The translations under genes were made by a program, and so were the position numbers. From Misgurnus anguillicaudatus (taxonomy: Eukaryota; Chordata; Actinopteri; Cypriniformes; Cobitidae): a DNA stretch of 64,000 nt. The stretch spans positions 1,488,001 to 1,552,000 of the forward strand of contig NC_073356.2 in NCBI RefSeq assembly GCF_027580225.2, in the 5' to 3' direction. Numbering within the stretch: the first letter of the stretch is position 1; each line of letters starts with the position of its first letter. A model generated the notes under the pieces. The model was not told where the DNA came from. It saw nothing but the letters and a program-made list of their open reading frames with translations, and searched no databases. Shown one piece after another: positions 59,538 to 64,000 of the stretch.

Positions 59538-60104
59538 ACATGTATCTGTAAGAGCTTTCTCTGATATTTCGGTGCAGTTGATGAAATAAGCTCGCGCAAC
59601 TTTTACACGCTTGCAAAATAAACAAATGAAAGAGGTGGAGAGCAAACACTTCAGTTTTATCAATAAAAAAGCCCAAAGAACGTGCTGAACATTGTTGGTT
59701 TGCGTTAGAAGTCATGACCAATGAAAATACATTGTGCTCGGTACATCACATTAGATCAAGAGGCGGAGTTTACATTTAATAGGTGTTTTTTGTGTCTACA
59801 CCACAAAAGCAATCCGGGCGAAGGTGTTTTTGACTACCTCTGAATATGGTCAAAACCAGACATGGCAGTTATGTGTCTGAAACTAGCATCTATTTACATA
59901 TATATCTATGGTACAAGGTGGTGTAAAAGAGTGGAGGCGGGGGCTAATTGGCATATTCATATATTGGCGCTTTTACATTGCATAGTAGTACCCCACAGGT
60001 CAGGTCATGTCATGTCAGCTCACTTCACTGTGGCTTGGTTAGTTTTTCCATTGAGTTTAGTATAACTTCAGAGTGGGAGGGATTATGGGCGTGCTGTTAT
60101 AGAG

Positions 60105-60684
60105 ACAGAGCGCAGTTATGCAAATTTGAAAAACACGCCCACCGGGGGGGGGAATTCAATCCAACCGTCTCCATTGACTTTGTATTGCGAGAGGCCGCCT
60201 CCTTGTCATTTCTGGCTTATAACAAAAAAACTGAATAATGCCTAAAAGCTGCTGTGTGACAATATGTACAGCTAACAAGCCAAAGAGCCCAGAAATAAGT
60301 TTTTATAAACTGTCGAGCCGTAAAACCCAGCCTTTAAGGAGAAAAAAGTGGATCGCCGACTACGTTTCCCCCTAGTGGACGCAGTTCTACTAATATGAGC
60401 TACTATGAAAAGTTGCCTGTTTCCACTTTTCTGTCTGTAAACGCTAGTTTTTTGAGCTCGACAGCTTATAAAAACTTATTTCTGGGTTCTTTGGCTTGTT
60501 AGCTGTACATATTGTCACACAGCAGCTTTAAGGCTTTTTATTCTGTTTTTTGTTATAAGCCAGAAATGACAAGGAGGCGGCCTCTCTCAATACAAAGTCA
60601 ATGGAGACGGTTGGATTGTTTCCCCCCCGGTGGGCGTGGTTTTCAGGTTCTGACGCGCTGCGCTCTGTCTCTATATTTGCGCTG
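60105..60684. mobile_element. foldback element with THAP-domain remnant
   Basis: Arms 60105-60316 and 60457-60684 are inverted complements at high identity, sharing GACAAGGAGGCGGCCTCTC-type sequence and AGCTAACAAGCCAAAGA. A reading frame from ATG 60238 to TAG 60373-60375 begins MPKSCCVTICTANKPKSPEI, followed by SFYKLSS and KKWIADYV. This matches the opening of a THAP C2CH zinc finger, the DNA-binding end of P-element/Kolobok-type transposases. Only 45 codons remain. Confidence 0.7.
60238..60375 (+). pseudogene. truncated THAP zinc-finger reading frame (transposase remnant)
   Basis: 45 codons. The first C-x4-C-type pair follows MPKS, as in THAP domains, with SFYKLSS and KKWIADY at the usual spacing. 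The later Cys/His ligands and AVPTIF box are absent because a TAG follows. Part of the same coding sequence is repeated antisense in the other arm. Confidence 0.6.
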
Positions 60685-61906
60685 GCTACTGCTGTGAGTG
60701 ACATCATACATGTGAGATCATCGTTGGAATGTTGTACATCCCCATGCATTCATTTATTTGTCAGTCCACCACAAAATCAAAATTGACCGCCACAAATAAA
60801 TGTTTGCACATCGTGTTTATCACTATCTCTCTCTCACATGACAGTTTCTATACAAACACCTTGTCGACATGCTCCACTGAGCCAAGTTGCAAAAATGCTG
60901 TACATGCGAACGTTCGCTTCGCGAATGTGCTGCCGCAAACTGCAAGTCTGAAAAAAACACGGATATGGTGTTCCTGGTTCTCAACCTGTGCATGTTTTTC
61001 ACCGCTAAAAGGTAGTTTGGGAACTTGCAACAAAGCACAGATGACAACAGAGACAGTGCTCGAGACAGCACAAGCACAAAGGTAAAGTTAATCTTGCGTT
61101 TAGCATGACGCTGGTAGTGATGATTCTCTCAGAATCACTGATCTACAGTTTTCACGTCATGTTTTAGTATCAGCTAAGCTCACTTGGAACCTTAACCGAG
61201 GTGGTACTAAAAAAGTATCTGGTACTATGTACTGTACCCAGTGGAAAAGCGCACAAAAGTAAGCTGACCTGATCCAACCCGTGGGGTACTATGCAATGGA
61301 AAAGTGCATGTGTGTCGTAGGTCTCACTGGTATATTTGTACAAAAAGCCCAAAAAATGCATGGGTCAAAATTATCGATTTTTCTTTTATGCCAAAATCAT
61401 TAGTATTTATGTAAAGATCACGTTCCATGAAGATAAATTAAATCTCCTAAATATATCAAAACTTGGATGCAGCAAAATTGTGATTAAAATTGGCCAGAAT
61501 CTCACCAACAAACTTTGTACTGCTACCCATTCCTTTCCATTCAAGTTTGTTTTTTTACAATTTCTGTAATTCAGTCAACTATGTCAAGCGGTGAGCGCCA
61601 GTAAAGGGCTCTGGCGACACCCCTGTCTTTAGTCTATCCTCCCTGCTCAGCCCGTTCGTTCTCCTTCTTCCTTTAGTTTTGTGGTGGACACGCTCAGTTA
61701 GTTTCCATGGTTTCTCGCGCTGGTTTCGCTGCAAACTGCGCGCAGCCAATTGGCGTATGAAACATCATCATGTAGCATTACGGCACAGTATTCATGGGAA
61801 ATGTAGGAAGTACTGCCAGAGGAAATAAATGACAGAGAACCGAGCTTTATGTATCATACATGCAATGCCTCATGCATCGCCGGCCAAACTGGCTAGTAAG
61901 TTTTTA

Positions 61907-62374
61907 TTAAAGGTGACATAGAATGATTGAACGGAGTATTTATCCTTGTTCTGTGATGTGACATGTAGACAAAAAAATGTTTTGTTTGGGTCTGTAATGC
62001 CTTAGAAGCTTCCTAAAAATCTCTCTCAGATAGCTCTATTAGGGTGGGGGATTTTAAACAACTGGTTTTGCACCTATCTGGCTCCCCCTACTGGCTTAAC
62101 TTGCAATCTCATTACTGACTGGCTGACTTTACTGCCACTCAAAAAATGTAGCCAATTATTTTAAAGTGGAGGGGCAGTTAGATGCCTGTGATGTCATAAG
62201 CATCAGTTTTTCAGATTGGGCTGTTTTCTGGCTGACATTTCTAAAAGAGGAATTTCTATGAGACTGAGATGTTTAGCATGTTTAGCACTTTTTGTATGTT
62301 TGTGAATGTGGGTAGACTACCATTATTCAACAAAGACAAGGTAAAAATGGTTTTTCATTCTCTGTCCCCTTTAA
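61907..62374. mobile_element. piggyBac-like MITE with TTAA target
   Basis: TTAAAGGTGACATAGAATG at the left and CATTCTCTGTCCCCTTTAA at the right, inverted repeats starting at TTAA on both sides. Confidence 0.7.
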
Positions 62375-63029
62375 CACCCACCAAAATGAATTTTAACCCG
62401 CATTTGGCGGGTTGGCGGGTGTTAATTTAGAACCCTGATTATGTGACTTGTTAATGCTGTGGCTGAATGACAGTCTGCAACGCACACTTGGCGTCAGTGG
62501 ATTTCACACACGTGTAAAAGAAAAACTTACTTTTATGCACAAGCTACTTTTGATACTTTTTCTCTGTCTAAATGTTCACTCCCCGCAAGTCTAACTTTCA
62601 TTTTACAATGCAGGGACTGTAACCAGAGATATGCTAGTTATAAATAAAGCAATAATTACTTTATTTAGGCAGAATAAGTTTGTTGTGGCTTCCAAGCTCG
62701 TTAACGTTAGCGGTCTTCCACTGATAGTGGCATTAGCTAGTCTATGATGAGCCATAATTTAGCAAAGAATAACGTCACACTGCAAATTGTAAAACATAAA
62801 TTTTCAATATAACAGGCTAAGGAGAGATGATACGTCTCATTGCTTTACTGTCACGCTATTAAAGAAATACTTCAGTCACATCGTCAAAAGTTAAAAGGAT
62901 AGTCAGACAACTACACTGTAACAACGTAACATCACTAGGTAATTCCGCTTCACTCTCGGCTTATTTAACAGCAGCAAAACTGGACATGATAGTCACTCAC
63001 GAATTTTGTCATGCTTATTTGAGTTAAGA

Positions 63030-63354
63030 GAACTGATTGAGATGTTCTTTTAATTGTTTTTCAAGCAATGTATGTCTCGTGACCAACTCACCATCAACTA
63101 AACCGCTGTCGTCTCTGCCCTACTCTGGCTGGATCAGCAGGATGTGTGACGCGTTATACACAAGTGTTGCAAACAGGAAGGTTGTACAGTGCCCCCTGGT
63201 GGACAAACTATACAATGGCAACATTCATGACATGGTTGAAGGCTGTTTCGTCCGTGTTTTTTTTATAATATTCATTTATCGGCCATTCTGAATGCCGATA
63301 CCGATAGCTTGGAAAATGCCTAATATCTGCCTGTCAATACATCGGTCAGACTCT
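63030..63354. mobile_element. right end of a hAT-like element related to 3430-4683
   Basis: It ends with ATCGGCC and then CATCGGTCAGACTCTA, a diverged form of the ATCGGTCGGGCTCTA terminus. The matching left end was not found. Confidence 0.45.
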
Positions 63355-63356
63355 AC

Positions 63357-63842
63357 TTTCAAGTTCAAGTTTTTCCAGTCGGCACACCTCTGATCTACTG
63401 GCCGTCCTTCAATGTGATGCCCAGCTGATGCCTGACTAACGATCACCGGCAGAACCCGCTTAATCTCCACTTAATCTCCTTATCCGTTTATATGTGTATA
63501 TATATATATATCTGCCAAGGGTTTTTTCCTTCTAGGACTTTTTTTATTTCCCCAGCTAAAAAGCCCGGGTTTTTTTTCTCCTAGGGGTTTTTTTAACCCG
63601 GGGAGGCAGCCTTTTTGGGCTTAACTTAGCTTCCACTTCTAGACGTTACATTAGTAATATGTTCGTTTATAATGTTGAGTCATAGCCGCAGCAAATTTAA
63701 CTGCTTATGCTATCGTGTATTATGTTGTGCTATCTGTTGTTTTTATGTGCTTTTCACTGCTTCCAATAATGTAAAGCTGCTTTGAAACAATTAACTATTG
63801 TGAAAAGCTCTATATAAATAAAATTGAATTGAATTGAATTTT
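63357..63842 (+). mobile_element. 3' end of a CR1/L2-like non-LTR retrotransposon
   Basis: GCTGCTTTGAAACAATTAAC, TGTGAAAAGCTCTATATAAA and a terminal AAATTGAATTGAATTGAATT tail resemble abundant cyprinid LINE 3' ends. Upstream TGCCAAGGGTTTTTTCCTTC belongs to the same 3' region. No reverse transcriptase coding sequence is present. Confidence 0.55.
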
Positions 63843-64000
63843 CAATTGTTGTTTCTCAGCCAATGATCATCCTATACTAATACATTTATTTAGCTTTCAG
63901 ATGATGTATAAATCTCATATTGGCTGGAAACCATATATGTAGATTTTACCATTATAAAAATGCTACAGAAAAGAGCTGCAGGGCTTGGTATCACACAATA

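Larger units (their letters stand above)
58909..64000 (+). other. zdhhc18 intron 2 (partial)
   Basis: Starts at donor gtaagg and runs past the window end. Filled with elements listed separately (59120-59537, 60105-60684, 61907-62374, 63030-63354, 63357-63842). No further zdhhc18 exon (expected to read YRPPPRT and lead into the cysteine-rich domain) is visible. Confidence 0.75.

Overview
The window is vertebrate nuclear DNA, most likely from a cypriniform (carp or zebrafish-like) fish. Three things point there: split genes with GT-AG introns, protein sequence clearly orthologous to vertebrate ARID1A and ZDHHC18, and very dense small DNA transposons (hAT-like, TTAA-flanked and foldback MITEs) plus a tRNA-derived SINE of the kind common in cyprinids. 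There is no prokaryotic gene organisation, CRISPR array, rRNA or free-standing tRNA gene.

Layout. (1) Positions 1-10676 are intron 1 of arid1a; exon 1, with the start codon, lies to the left of the window. (2) Positions 10677-45975 hold 19 coding exons of arid1a on the + strand (equivalent to human exons 2-20), 1,943 codons and a stop, all with consistent splice phases. They encode the Q/P/G-rich low-complexity half, the ARID DNA-binding domain (exons 11-12) and the C-terminal BAF250 core-binding domain (last exon). The 3'UTR runs to about 47.1-47.3 kb. (3) Positions 47.3-56.7 kb are a repeat-rich interval. It contains a candidate four-exon minus-strand gene (54437 to 51696) of unknown function with an E2F-like palindrome at its start codon. 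Its phases agree at every junction, but an 81-bp tandem duplication covers one splice donor and the last exon has an apparent one-base frameshift. (4) Positions 56990-58908 carry the first two coding exons of zdhhc18 (DHHC palmitoyltransferase) on the + strand, behind a CpG-rich promoter with a perfect CRE. Exon 3 onward, including the DHHC domain, lies beyond 64000.

The arid1a-zdhhc18 neighbourhood matches the ARID1A-PIGV-ZDHHC18 order known in mammals, so this is conserved synteny; pigv was not seen here. arid1a encodes a subunit of the BAF chromatin remodeller and zdhhc18 a Golgi-type palmitoyltransferase; no functional link is implied.

Introns and intergenic DNA are mostly transposon debris. 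Several elements can be delimited to the base by target-site duplications, including a three-level nest at 1-2340. A foldback element near 60.4 kb keeps the start of a THAP zinc-finger domain. No clearly new biological system was found. The points most worth checking are the minus-strand gene with its tandem duplication and frameshift, and the long inverted repeats in arid1a introns 2 and 12.
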